Shown here: positions 27,053 to 38,182 of the stretch, in pieces | Position numbering within the stretch: position 1 is the first letter of the stretch | Layout: each line of letters begins with the position of its first letter | From: Planctomycetota bacterium | GTDB lineage: Bacteria; Planctomycetota; Planctomycetia; Pirellulales; UBA1268 | Length of the DNA stretch: 45,869 nucleotides | Direction of reading: 5' to 3' | Assembly (NCBI GenBank): GCA_016872555.1 | Contig: VGZO01000034.1 | Location: 1 to 45,869 of the forward strand | Made by a program: the position numbers and the translations under genes | Notes under the pieces: generated by a model | Told to the model about the DNA's origin: nothing | Database searches by the model: none | The model's input: the letters and a program-made list of their open reading frames with translations, nothing else

Positions 27053-27916
27053 TCACCCGGGCCTCCGGTAGACGCTCGGCCCGCAGGATTCGAGCGTGTG
27101 GGGAATCCCGGTGAGGCTCTCGGTGTGCCCGACGAACAGGTACCCCCCGGGAGCGAGCTGCTCGGTGAGCCGGGTGAGCAGCGCGGCCCGCGACGGCTGA
27201 TCGAAATAGATCATCACGTTGCGGCAGAAGATCACGTCCTGTCCCGGGGGAACGGGATAGCGGTCCTGGAACAGGTTCACCTGACGGACCGAGAGCCGGC
27301 GGCGCAGTGCCGGCTTGACGCGCGCCAATCCCTCCCGTTCGCCGAACCCGCGGAGGAAGTAGCGGCCGCGCCAGGCACCGTCCGGAAGTTGGAGTCGCTT
27401 GAGCTCGTAGATCCCCATCCGGCAGCGGTCGAGCATCCGCCGTGAGATGTCGGAGGCCTCGATCGTCCATCCCACCGCCGGGCGCTCCGCCGCCGATTCG
27501 GCGAGGACGATCGCCATCGAGTAGGCCTCCTCACCCGACGAGGCGGCCGCACTCCACAGCGACAGCGACCGCCCCGCGCCGAGCGCCCTTCGGGCGAGGT
27601 CGGGGAGGATCCCGCGGAGCAGCTCGAAGTGGACCGGTTCACGGAAGAACCGGGTGTGGTTGGTCGACACGAGGTCGATCAACTCCGCCACCTCGTCGTC
27701 ACCGGCGGCCGCCAGCAGGTGGCAGTAGTCCTCGTAGGTCGCCAGGCCGAGCGATTGGAGCCGCTGCCCGAGGCGGCTGGCGAGGAGCACGCGTTTGTCC
27801 TCGCCGAGGCAGATCCGGCTGCGCCGGTAGATCAGCTCGGAGAGCCAGGCGAACGCCTCCGGCGTCAGCAGGATTTCAACCGGTCCGACCATCGTCGCGG
27901 AATCCTTCCTCGCCAC
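27053..27916 (-). CDS. cheR: Chemotaxis protein-glutamate O-methyltransferase CheR
   Basis: CheR methylates receptor glutamates with S-adenosylmethionine. The 287-residue protein has an N-terminal helical domain (residues 15-85) and a C-terminal Rossmann methyltransferase domain. STNHTRFFREP (near residue 85), LWSAAASSGEEAYSMA (SAM-binding, near residue 120) and the VIFCRNVMIYFD block (near residue 230) are diagnostic. It ends with the usual GGYLFVGHTESL region. ATG 27916 is used; ATG 27892 is an in-frame alternative. It follows the receptor gene by 89 bases and precedes cheB by 14. No TPR extension is present. Confidence 0.95.
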   Translation of the reverse strand: MARKDSATMVGPVEILLTPEAFAWLSELIYRRSRICLGEDKRVLLASRLGQRLQSLGLATYEDYCHLLAAAGDDEVAELIDLVSTNHTRFFREPVHFELLRGILPDLARRALGAGRSLSLWSAAASSGEEAYSMAIVLAESAAERPAVGWTIEASDISRRMLDRCRMGIYELKRLQLPDGAWRGRYFLRGFGEREGLARVKPALRRRLSVRQVNLFQDRYPVPPGQDVIFCRNVMIYFDQPSRAALLTRLTEQLAPGGYLFVGHTESLTGIPHTLESCGPSVYRRPG

Positions 27917-28005
27917 CGTCGTGCCTCCGTAGCGATCCTACGCACCGGCCGGCGGAACGGCGCGCTTCCGCGCGCACCGGAACCCCCACCGGGGCACTGC
28001 GACGG

Positions 28006-29622
28006 TCAAAACTCGGTGAAGTGCCGATCCTCGGCGTCGACGGCGGCGCGGTTATCGCTCGGCATCGGGATCCGCGGCGCCGGCAGTTGTCGTGGAAGTG
28101 GAGACAGTCGCGCCCGTCCGTGAGCCGCGGGCGCAGTGGCGAGGCTGCGGGCCGCCGGTGCGGCCGGGGCCCGGGAGACCACGTCGGCGCGGATCAGCGA
28201 GCGGAGGAAGCGGATCGTGTCCTCGAGGCCCCGGGCCTGCCCGGATAGCTCCTCGGCGGCACCCGCGCTCTCGGCGGCGGTCGCGGCGGTGTCGCGCGTG
28301 ACCTTGTCCATCTGGGTCATCGCCAGCGTCACCTGGTCGATCCCCTGGGCCTGCTCGCGCGCCGCGGTGGCGATCTCGGCGACCAGCCCGTCGGCCGAGC
28401 GGACCTTGTCCACGATCTCCTCGAGCGACTCGCCGACCCGGGCCGAGTTGGCCGAGCCCTGGCGGCTGTTGGCGATCGCCGTCTCGATCCGCGACGCCGT
28501 CTCCTTGGCCGCCGCGGCGCTGCGCTGGGCGAGCGAGCGGACCTCGTCGGCGACGACCGCGAACCCGGCCCCGGCCTCACCGGCGCGGGCCGCCTCGACG
28601 GCGGCGTTGAGGGCGAGGATGTTGGTCTGGAAGGCGATCTCGTCGATGTTCTTCACGATCTTGGCGACGTCGGCACTCGACTGCTCGATGGCGCGCATCG
28701 CCGCGGTCATCTCCGCCATCGTCCGCACCCCCGTCTCGGCGGCGGCCCGCGCCTGGCCGGCGAAGGCCTTCGCCTTCTCGGCGTTGCCCGCGGTGCTGCG
28801 GATCATCGCCGACATCTCCTCGAGTGCGGCGCTGGTCTCGGTGACGCTCGCCCCCTGCTCACTGGCGCCGGCGGCGAGCTCCTGGCTGGCCGACGAGAGC
28901 TGTCCGGCGGCGGCACTCGTCTGGGCCGCCCCCTTCTCGAGCGACGCGCTCACGCCCCCGAGCGCCTGGCTGACCCCGCGGCTGCTCAGCCATCCCAAGA
29001 GTGCGCCGAGCAAGGCGGAAAGCGCCATCCCCGACCCGAGCAGCCAGTAGCCCTGCCGCACGGCAGCGGTCGCGTCGCTGGCGACACGCTCAGCGAACGA
29101 CTTGTTGTATTCGGAAGATTCACGATAAGCATCGAGGAGCCGCTCGAGGACCGGGTCGACCTTGGTGATGAGAGCCGAACCGGCGTCGCTCGCCTTGCCT
29201 TCCCTGATCAACTCCATCATCGCATCGACCTCGGCGAGCAGCTTGCTGCGGGCGCTCGCGGCCTTCGTGAACAGTTCCCGATCCCGGTCGTCGGAGATCA
29301 TCGCCTCGTACTTTCCGCACAAGGCGTCGCCGTCGGCCCGGGCCTTGTCGAGTGCCGCGACCTCCGCCTGGAATTCCGCCGAGCCCTTCTCGAACCCGAT
29401 GCTCCGCTGCGCCACGCGACGGACCCTCGTAGTCAGCGTGCTGATCTCGTTGAGGGTCGCGATCGACGGGATGATGTTGGCGGCGAGACCATCCTTCGGG
29501 CTCGTGATCCGGTCGGCGAGGGTGACGAAGCGCCACAGCCCGGCCAGGCCGAGGAGGAGCGTCAGCAGCACGAGCACGGTGAACGCGGCGGCGAGGCGGC
29601 GGGGGATGGTCCAGGTGATCAT
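28006..29622 (-). CDS. Methyl-accepting chemotaxis protein
   Basis: This 538-residue receptor has TM1 at about residues 10-30, a helical sensor domain of roughly 160 residues (four-helix-bundle type) facing the periplasm, and TM2 at about residues 190-212. A canonical HAMP domain is not obvious: only about 30 residues separate TM2 from the coiled-coil signalling region. The signalling tip [23 protein letters not shown] (split here as [13 protein letters not shown] and [10 protein letters not shown]) is near residues 325-350. A Pro/Arg-rich linker of about 35 residues ends in HFTEF, like the NWETF tether that recruits CheR in enteric receptors. The ATG at 29622 is preferred because TM1 follows at once. 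It lies 31 bases after cheW. Confidence 0.92.
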   Translation of the reverse strand: MITWTIPRRLAAAFTVLVLLTLLLGLAGLWRFVTLADRITSPKDGLAANIIPSIATLNEISTLTTRVRRVAQRSIGFEKGSAEFQAEVAALDKARADGDALCGKYEAMISDDRDRELFTKAASARSKLLAEVDAMMELIREGKASDAGSALITKVDPVLERLLDAYRESSEYNKSFAERVASDATAAVRQGYWLLGSGMALSALLGALLGWLSSRGVSQALGGVSASLEKGAAQTSAAAGQLSSASQELAAGASEQGASVTETSAALEEMSAMIRSTAGNAEKAKAFAGQARAAAETGVRTMAEMTAAMRAIEQSSADVAKIVKNIDEIAFQTNILALNAAVEAARAGEAGAGFAVVADEVRSLAQRSAAAAKETASRIETAIANSRQGSANSARVGESLEEIVDKVRSADGLVAEIATAAREQAQGIDQVTLAMTQMDKVTRDTAATAAESAGAAEELSGQARGLEDTIRFLRSLIRADVVSRAPAAPAARSLATAPAAHGRARLSPLPRQLPAPRIPMPSDNRAAVDAEDRHFTEF

Positions 29623-29653
29623 GGCGACGTTCCAGCGGGGTGGGAGGAGGGTG

Positions 29654-30184
29654 TCAGGCGGGGGATGCGGGCGTGGCACGCGGGGCGATCGGCTCGGGGC
29701 CCGGGGCGGCGATCTCGGCCGCGGCGATGCCCTCCAGGTCGACCAGCGCCGTGACCCGGTCGCCGGACTTTGCCATGCCCTGGATGAAGCGGATGTCGAT
29801 GGCTCCGCCGAAGTCGGGAGTCGGCTCGATGTCGGCGGCGGTGAACGTCGCCAACTCGTCGACGCGGTCGACGATCACGCCGTGCAACCGCGCGCCTCCG
29901 GAGAGGGTCGGCAGGGCGGTGACGATCACCAGCGTCCGTTCGTCGTCGGCCCGCGGCGGTAGGCCGAAGCGCGTCCGCAGGTCGACGACGGGGATCACCT
30001 TGCCGCGGAGGTTGATCACCCCCTTGACGTACGGCGGCATGCCGGCGACCGGCGTGATCGGGCAGAGCTTGATGATCGCCCGGACGACAGCGACGGTGAT
30101 CCCGTACGACTCGTCGCCGAGCGTGAAGGTGAGGTACTTCCCCGGCGCGGCAGCCGCCTGGGCATCCGGTTCCCTGTCGGTCAT
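29654..30184 (-). CDS. cheW: Chemotaxis coupling protein CheW
   Basis: CheW bridges receptors and the kinase CheA. This 176-residue protein has a single CheW domain (about residues 16-155): [36 protein letters not shown] (given here as two blocks, VKGVINLRG and [13 protein letters not shown]) and VDRVDEL. The C-terminal 20 residues are Ala/Pro-rich and probably disordered. It lies between cheA (16 bases upstream) and the receptor gene (31 bases downstream), which is the normal core-signalling-unit arrangement. Confidence 0.95.
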   Translation of the reverse strand: MTDREPDAQAAAAPGKYLTFTLGDESYGITVAVVRAIIKLCPITPVAGMPPYVKGVINLRGKVIPVVDLRTRFGLPPRADDERTLVIVTALPTLSGGARLHGVIVDRVDELATFTAADIEPTPDFGGAIDIRFIQGMAKSGDRVTALVDLEGIAAAEIAAPGPEPIAPRATPASPA

Positions 30185-30200
30185 GATTCCCGGCCGCGGT

Positions 30201-32492
30201 TCAGGCGGCCGCCTCCCCCTGCCGTCCCCGGAGCTGCACCAGCGCCGCCACGTCGAGGATCAACCCCACCCGACCGTTGCCGAGGATCGCCGCGCCGGCG
30301 AAGTCGGTGCGGTCACGGAAGATCTCCCCGAGGTCCTTGATCACGACCTCCTGCTTGCCGATCAGTTCGTCGACGAGAAGGCAGCGGACGTCTGCCCCCG
30401 CTTCGACGACGACGACCACCCCGTCGTCCGCGCCGGCCGCGCGCGACGCTGTCGCCTCGGCTGCGGTGCCGAGGCGGCCACGCAGCCGCAACAGCGGCAT
30501 CAGCCGGCCGTGGACCATGACCATTTCGCCGCGGCCATGGACCGTGCTCACCATGCCGGGCTGGAGCCGGAAACTCTCGCGCACCGACAGCGTGGGGATC
30601 ACGTAGCGCTCCCCGGCGACACCGACGAGCAGCCCCTCGATGATCGCCAGTGTCAGCGGTACCGAGAGCGTGAACGTCGTCCCGGAGCCGACCGAGGAAT
30701 CGATCTCGATCTTCCCGCGCAGGCCGGCGATCGTCCGCCGCACCACGTCCATTCCGACGCCGCGCCCCGACAGGTCGGTGACCGTCTCGGCGGTGGAGAA
30801 ACCAGGGGCGAAGATCAGCTCGAGGATCTCGCGGCGGTCGAGGGCCGCGGTCGAGGACACGATGCCCCGCTCCTCCGCCTTGCGCCGGATCCGCTCGGGG
30901 GACAGTCCGCGGCCGTCGTCGGCGATCCGGATGACGATGTAGCCCCCTTGGTGAAACGCCTGGAGCGTGATCGTCCCGCAGCGCTGCTTGCCGGCGCGGG
31001 CGCGCTCCTCAGGCGGTTCGATCCCGTGATCGGCGGAGTTGCGGATCATGTGGACGAGTGGATCGGAGAGGTCGTCGACGACGGTGCGGTCGAGCTCCGT
31101 ATCCTCCCCCTCGAGCACGAGCTGGATCTCCTTGCCCTGCTGCACGGCCAGATCCCGGACGAGGCGCGCCATCTTCTGAAACGTCGCCCTGATCGGCACC
31201 ATCCGCAGGGCCATCGCCGTCCGGCGGAGGTCGGAGGTGATGCCGCGGAGCTGGCCCACGGCACGCGACAGGTCGGAGTCACCCGATGCCACCATGTCGG
31301 GATGCTGCACGACCATCGACTGGGCGATGACCAGCTCGCCGACCAGATCGATGAGGCTGTCGAGCTTGTGGGTGTCGACGCGGACGATCGCCCCGCCGGC
31401 AGCGCGGGACGCGGCGCGCCCGGGAGCTGGTGCCGCAGCGGGTTGCGGCTCCGGCACGACGACCGCGGGCGCGGGCACGGCCGGCACGGCAGTGGCCGCA
31501 GGTGGCGGAGCCGCGCCGCCGCGCGCGACGGCCGCGGCAGGCTGCGGCGCGACGGCTGCGGCAACCTGCGGCACGGCCGCCACGGCGGGAGCGGCCGACG
31601 GAGCCGACGGGGCGGCGAGCATCGCCAGCCGCGCCCCCTCGATGACCGCCGGAACGGGGAGCGACAGTGCCCCGCGGGGACGGCTCCCCGCGGCCTGGGC
31701 CCCCAGTTCGGCGACGAACCGCTCGAGGACATCCGCCCCGGCGAGGATCACGCCGATCGCCTCGCGGCCGAGGACGAGCTGCCCACGCCGGGCACCGTCA
31801 AGAAGCGACTCGAGCTCGTGCGTGAGCTGCTGGATCACGCCGAGCTTCATCACCCCGGCGTTCCCCTTGAACGTGTGAAACGCGCGGAACAGCGCGGCGA
31901 GCTGCGCGCCATCGGTCGGATCGGTCTCCAGCACCAGCACACCCTGCTCGATCTCGCGGAGCAGATCCTCTGCCTCGGCGCAAAACAGCGGCAGGAGGTC
32001 GGGGTCGGCGTCAGGCGGCACGACGTCGACCGCCATCTCGGGCAGGTCGGGGAGGGCGGCCGGGGGCGCGACAGGCGGCGGAGAGGGAGCGGGAGACACC
32101 GGCGGCCGCGCGGCGACCGGTTCGGCCGGCACCGCAGCGCCCGCGTCCGCAGTGGGCGGAGCCCAGGGGGTGATCGTGCGCCCCGCGCTCCATGAGGCGA
32201 TCGCCTCCTCGCACCATGGCAGCCAGTCGCCAAGCAGGGCGATCGTCGCCGCCGAGGGACGCTGGCCCCCGCCGGCGACCGAGGCGAGGCGCTCGGCGGC
32301 GGCGGTCACGCCGTCGACCAGTGCCGCCGGGGCCGTGGCAGGGAGCAGGACGAGCAATTCGGCGAACAGGTCGTCGAGGACTGCGGCCGAGGCCGCTTGC
32401 CCGGGGGTGACGAAGGCCAGTTCCAGACCGATCTTTCCGATCAGCTCCCCCGCTTCGGCGGCGAAGGCCGGCGAATCATCCGGCTTGGTCAT
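30201..32492 (-). CDS. cheA: Chemotaxis histidine kinase CheA
   Basis: CheA autophosphorylates in trans and passes phosphate to response regulators. The 763-residue protein has an N-terminal helical region (residues 5-115) that looks like an Hpt fold but has no phosphoacceptor His. A true Hpt domain follows (about 165-270) with His206 in AFHTFKGNAG. After an Ala/Pro-rich linker come the P3 dimerisation domain (about 368-440, VDTHKLDSLIDLVGELV), the ATPase with N box HMIRNSADHGIE (near 477), G1 DDGRGL and G2 GRGVGMDVV (near 575), and a CheW-like P5 domain (about 620-760). The ATG at 32492 is chosen; the frame extends to 32555 with no similarity. No P2 domain or cheY is seen. Confidence 0.95.
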   Translation of the reverse strand: MTKPDDSPAFAAEAGELIGKIGLELAFVTPGQAASAAVLDDLFAELLVLLPATAPAALVDGVTAAAERLASVAGGGQRPSAATIALLGDWLPWCEEAIASWSAGRTITPWAPPTADAGAAVPAEPVAARPPVSPAPSPPPVAPPAALPDLPEMAVDVVPPDADPDLLPLFCAEAEDLLREIEQGVLVLETDPTDGAQLAALFRAFHTFKGNAGVMKLGVIQQLTHELESLLDGARRGQLVLGREAIGVILAGADVLERFVAELGAQAAGSRPRGALSLPVPAVIEGARLAMLAAPSAPSAAPAVAAVPQVAAAVAPQPAAAVARGGAAPPPAATAVPAVPAPAVVVPEPQPAAAPAPGRAASRAAGGAIVRVDTHKLDSLIDLVGELVIAQSMVVQHPDMVASGDSDLSRAVGQLRGITSDLRRTAMALRMVPIRATFQKMARLVRDLAVQQGKEIQLVLEGEDTELDRTVVDDLSDPLVHMIRNSADHGIEPPEERARAGKQRCGTITLQAFHQGGYIVIRIADDGRGLSPERIRRKAEERGIVSSTAALDRREILELIFAPGFSTAETVTDLSGRGVGMDVVRRTIAGLRGKIEIDSSVGSGTTFTLSVPLTLAIIEGLLVGVAGERYVIPTLSVRESFRLQPGMVSTVHGRGEMVMVHGRLMPLLRLRGRLGTAAEATASRAAGADDGVVVVVEAGADVRCLLVDELIGKQEVVIKDLGEIFRDRTDFAGAAILGNGRVGLILDVAALVQLRGRQGEAAA

Positions 32493-32578
32493 GGCGGAAG
32501 CGTCGGGCGGGGACCATGGGGAGAGGGAACCGGTCCCGCGCACGGCCGCGAGCACCCCGCCTTCTCCGCCTCAGGTCG

Positions 32579-32607
32579 AGACTAGCCCCGCAATCGTGGC
32601 CCGGCAA
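32579..32607 (-). promoter_or_regulatory. Promoter candidate for the chemosensory operon
   Basis: On the minus strand TTGCCG (plus 32602-32607) and TAGTCT (plus 32579-32584) are separated by exactly 17 bases. Transcription would start near 32572, about 80 bases upstream of the cheA start. The same -10 hexamer appears before the ABC exporter. Confidence 0.5.
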
Positions 32608-32703
32608 ACTGACCGCGACCGTCATCGCCCGCCTGATCCGCACGGTCGGCAGTCAGCCGGTGGGGTGGTGTCGAACGCGCCACCGGGGACGATCACACCA
32701 CGG

Positions 32704-35554
<2,851 letters not shown>

Positions 35555-35606
35555 TCATGCGTCATCACGGGTGATCACCCGAGCCCTGCCTTGCCCAACC
35601 TCGAGC

Positions 35607-35939
35607 ATGGAGACCACCGTGGACCCTGATGCCACCGACCGCGGCGCACCGCCGGCGAGCTTCGAGTTCCTCGTCCACTCGTTGTTCACACAGGCGCTGA
35701 TGGCGCTGGGCAGGATCCCCAATCCGATCACCAGGCAGGCGATGAAGAACCTCGGCGCGGCCCGCCACTTCATCGACATGCTCGCCGTGCTCGAGGAGAA
35801 GACCACCGGCAACCTCACCCCCGACGAGCGCCGGCTGCTCGACGAGGTCCAGCACCAGCTGCGGATGCAGTTCATGATCGAAGAGGAGAGCCGTGGCGCG
35901 GCTCCCGCGACCGACGACTCCGGGAGCACCGACCCATGA
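35607..35939 (+). CDS. DUF1844 domain-containing protein
   Basis: This 110-residue protein matches DUF1844, a small helical family of unknown function that is widespread in planctomycetes and some other phyla. FLVHSLFTQALMALGRIPNP (near residue 20) and HFIDMLAVLEEKTTGNLTPDE (as HFIDMLAVL and EEKTTGNLTPDE, near residue 54) are the conserved blocks. The tail is acidic and low-complexity. The ATG at 35607 is used because the domain follows closely; the frame is open to 35385 inside pyrG. It begins 52 bases after pyrG and its last four bases overlap the next gene, indicating coupling. Confidence 0.9.
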   Translation: METTVDPDATDRGAPPASFEFLVHSLFTQALMALGRIPNPITRQAMKNLGAARHFIDMLAVLEEKTTGNLTPDERRLLDEVQHQLRMQFMIEEESRGAAPATDDSGSTDP

Positions 35940-36985
35940 CGCACACCCTGCCCCGCCTCCCGAGCGCCGCCGTCGCCGCCCTCGTCACCCTCTCCCTCGC
36001 CGGCCCGTCGCCGGCCGCCGAAGCCCGCCTCCCCGTCCGCCGGGCGACGATGACCTTCGTGGCGATCCCCGAAAACGAACCGAAACCCGACGGGTTCCGG
36101 ATCCTCGCCGACGGCGAGCCGGTGGCCGAATACCACAGCGGAGGCCGTGCCAAACCGGTCCTGTTCCCGCTCGTCGGCCCCCACGGCGAGCGCCTTTCCC
36201 GCGCCTGGCCGCTCGAGGAGGGTGTCGCCGGCGAGGCCCACGACCATCCGCACCACGAATCCCTTTGGTTCACGCATGGCGCCGTCAACGGCATCGACTT
36301 CTGGGGCAAGGCAAAGGGTCCCTGGCCGCCGCCGGCCGGCGCCGACCCGATTCCCCGCATCGTGGCGCGTGAGCTCGGGGCCAGCAGCGGTGGCGATCAG
36401 CCGGTCACCGTCAGTTCGGTCAACGACTGGTTTGGTCCCGACGGGGCCGCGGTCTGCTCCGACGAGCGGAGCTACGTGTTCGCCGCCGACGAGACGTCGC
36501 GGTCGATCGAGATCACGGTCACGCTCCGCGCCGACCACGGTTCGGTGACGCTCGGCGACACCAAGGAGGGCACGATGGCGATCCGCGTCGCCACGGAGCT
36601 GCAACCGAAGGACGCCAATGGCTCGCAGGGGGCGGCGGGGAGGATTGTCAACTCCGAGGGGCAGGAGAACGCCGCCGCCTGGGGAAAGCGCGCCCGGTGG
36701 GTCGACTACTCGGGGACGATCGACGGCCGCGTCGTCGGGATCGCGATGTTCGACCACCCCACGAACCTGCGCCATCCCACCTGGTGGCACGCGCGCGACT
36801 ACGGCCTGTTCGCCGCCAACCCGTTCGGCGCCCACGATTTCAGCGGCGCCGAGAAGGGGAGCGGCGACCACACGATCCCCGCCGGGAAGTCCCTCACGTT
36901 CCGCTATCTGGTCATCCTCCACGACGGTGACGCCACGACGGCTGCCGTCGATGCCCGCTACCGCCGCTGGATCGGAGCCGAGTGA
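35936..36985 (+). CDS. PmoA-family (DUF6807) secreted protein
   Basis: This 349-residue protein has a signal peptide (hydrophobic residues 10-26, cleavage near SPAAEA) and matches the family annotated as PmoA or DUF6807, common in planctomycetes. The name is historical and does not show methane oxidation. Conserved features are PVLFPLVGPHGERLSRAWP, HDHPHHESLWFTHGAVNGIDFW (as HDHPHHESLW and FTHGAVNGIDFW; near residue 103) and FDHPTNLRHPTWWHARDYGL (near residue 274). The His-rich motif could bind a metal or form a carbohydrate site, but activity is unknown. It overlaps DUF1844 by four bases and folD by one base. Confidence 0.85.
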   Translation: MTHTLPRLPSAAVAALVTLSLAGPSPAAEARLPVRRATMTFVAIPENEPKPDGFRILADGEPVAEYHSGGRAKPVLFPLVGPHGERLSRAWPLEEGVAGEAHDHPHHESLWFTHGAVNGIDFWGKAKGPWPPPAGADPIPRIVARELGASSGGDQPVTVSSVNDWFGPDGAAVCSDERSYVFAADETSRSIEITVTLRADHGSVTLGDTKEGTMAIRVATELQPKDANGSQGAAGRIVNSEGQENAAAWGKRARWVDYSGTIDGRVVGIAMFDHPTNLRHPTWWHARDYGLFAANPFGAHDFSGAEKGSGDHTIPAGKSLTFRYLVILHDGDATTAAVDARYRRWIGAE

Positions 36986-37872
36986 TGCCCGCCCGAATCC
37001 TCGACGGCAAGGCACTGGCCGGCGCGATCGAGGAGTCGCTGAGCGACGAGGTGGCAGCGTTCATCACGGCCGCGGGGCGGGCGCCGAGGCTGGTTGTCGT
37101 GCTCGTCGGTGAGATCGCGGCCAGCGCCTCGTACGTCGCCGCCAAGGCCCGGGCCGCGGCGCGCGTCGGGATCGACGCCGACGTCGTCGGTGTCGCCGGG
37201 TCCGCCGACACCGCCGCGCTGGTCGCGCTCGTCTCCGGGATCGCCCGCGGCAGCCACGGCCCGGTGGACGGAATCCTCGTCCAATTGCCGCTGCCGCGCC
37301 ACGTCGACACCCTCGCGGTCCTCGACGCGGTTCCTGCCGACCGCGACGTGGACGGCTTCCACCCGGAAAACGCCGGGCTGCTGTCGCAGGGGCGCCCCCG
37401 GTTCATCCCCTGCACCGCAGCCGGGGTCCAGCGGCTCCTCGTCGATGCCGGGATCGCCACCGCCGGCCGTCGTGCCGTGATCGTCGGCCGCAGCGACATC
37501 GTCGGCAAGCCGCTCGCCCTGCTCCTGGCATCGCGAGGGCCGGGGGGCGACGCCACGGTGACGATCTGCCACAGCCACACCACCGACCTCACCGAGCACT
37601 GCCGCACCGCCGACATCCTCGTCGCTGCAGTCGGGAGGCCCGGCCTGATCACCGCCGAGATGGTCAAGCCCGGTGCGACGGTGATCGACGTCGGCATCAA
37701 TCGCGTCGAAACGCCGACCGGATCACGTCTCGTCGGCGACGTCGACTTCCCCGCCGTCGCCGCGGTCGCCGGGGCGATCACGCCGGTGCCCGGGGGTGTC
37801 GGCCCGTTGACGGTGGCGATGCTCCTGGCCAACACGCTGCTGGCGGCCGAGCTCCACATCGGAAGGCGGTAG
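36985..37872 (+). CDS. folD: Bifunctional methylenetetrahydrofolate dehydrogenase/cyclohydrolase
   Basis: FolD interconverts 5,10-methylene- and 10-formyl-tetrahydrofolate. The 295-residue protein has the catalytic Lys in SASYVAAKARAA (near residue 51), DGILVQLPLP (near residue 94), DVDGFHPENAGLL (near residue 118), the NADP-site block VGRSDIVGKPLALLL (near residue 169) and the C-terminal PGGVGPLTVAMLLANT. Family blocks are intact. The ATG at 36985 shares one base with the PmoA-family stop codon; an in-frame GTG directly before it is less likely. Coupling with the secreted upstream protein is unexpected functionally. Confidence 0.96.
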   Translation: MPARILDGKALAGAIEESLSDEVAAFITAAGRAPRLVVVLVGEIAASASYVAAKARAAARVGIDADVVGVAGSADTAALVALVSGIARGSHGPVDGILVQLPLPRHVDTLAVLDAVPADRDVDGFHPENAGLLSQGRPRFIPCTAAGVQRLLVDAGIATAGRRAVIVGRSDIVGKPLALLLASRGPGGDATVTICHSHTTDLTEHCRTADILVAAVGRPGLITAEMVKPGATVIDVGINRVETPTGSRLVGDVDFPAVAAVAGAITPVPGGVGPLTVAMLLANTLLAAELHIGRR

Positions 37873-37939
37873 TGCGGAGCGACGACGGAACCGACCTTCC
37901 GACGCGTCGGTCACACGACCGGGGAAGCGGGGTAAACCG

Positions 37940-37961
37940 GGCCGACCGCGACGAGTCGGCC
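37940..37961 (+). terminator. Stem-loop, possible folD terminator
   Basis: GGCCGAC (37940-37946) pairs perfectly with GTCGGCC (37955-37961) around an eight-base loop, about 70 bases after the folD stop. No T-run follows, so it would be a factor-dependent or inefficient terminator. It lies just before a candidate promoter for the exporter. Confidence 0.3.
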
Positions 37962-37975
37962 GCCTCTGGCTGACC

Positions 37976-38004
37976 TTGTCCGCCGTCCTTCTCCGCTCTA
38001 GTCT
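37976..38004 (+). promoter_or_regulatory. Promoter candidate for the ABC exporter
   Basis: TTGTCC (37976-37981) and TAGTCT (37999-38004) are separated by exactly 17 bases. Transcription would start near 38011, leaving a leader of about 170 bases before ATG 38183, or about 130 if GTG 38144 is used. Confidence 0.45.
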
Positions 38005-38182
38005 CCCCCGCCGCAACGGCCTGCCGGCCGCAGACGTCCGCTCGTTTGGCCCGGCAGCCCTGTTTGACTGTTCGCCCCAGTTTTCCCTTCCGGTCCGACG
38101 GCGGCCCGCCGTGCGGTTCGGGCCGCTGCGGACCGATTCTCTCGTGGACACCACTCCGCCACGTCCGGGGACCAAACCGCCG

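Larger units (their letters stand above)
37873..38182. other. 310-base intergenic region between folD and the ABC exporter
   Basis: This gap contains a stem-loop (37940-37961) and a promoter-like pair (37976-38004), both listed separately. The exporter frame is open through 37976-38182 but the translation there shows no transporter similarity. I see no tRNA, repeat or other gene in it. Confidence 0.6.

Noticed and set aside
29640-32195. An 851-codon open frame on the plus strand opposite cheA and cheW
   Set aside because: It is antisense to two unmistakable genes and its translation is low-complexity Arg/Gly/Asp-rich, as expected of GC-rich shadow frames.
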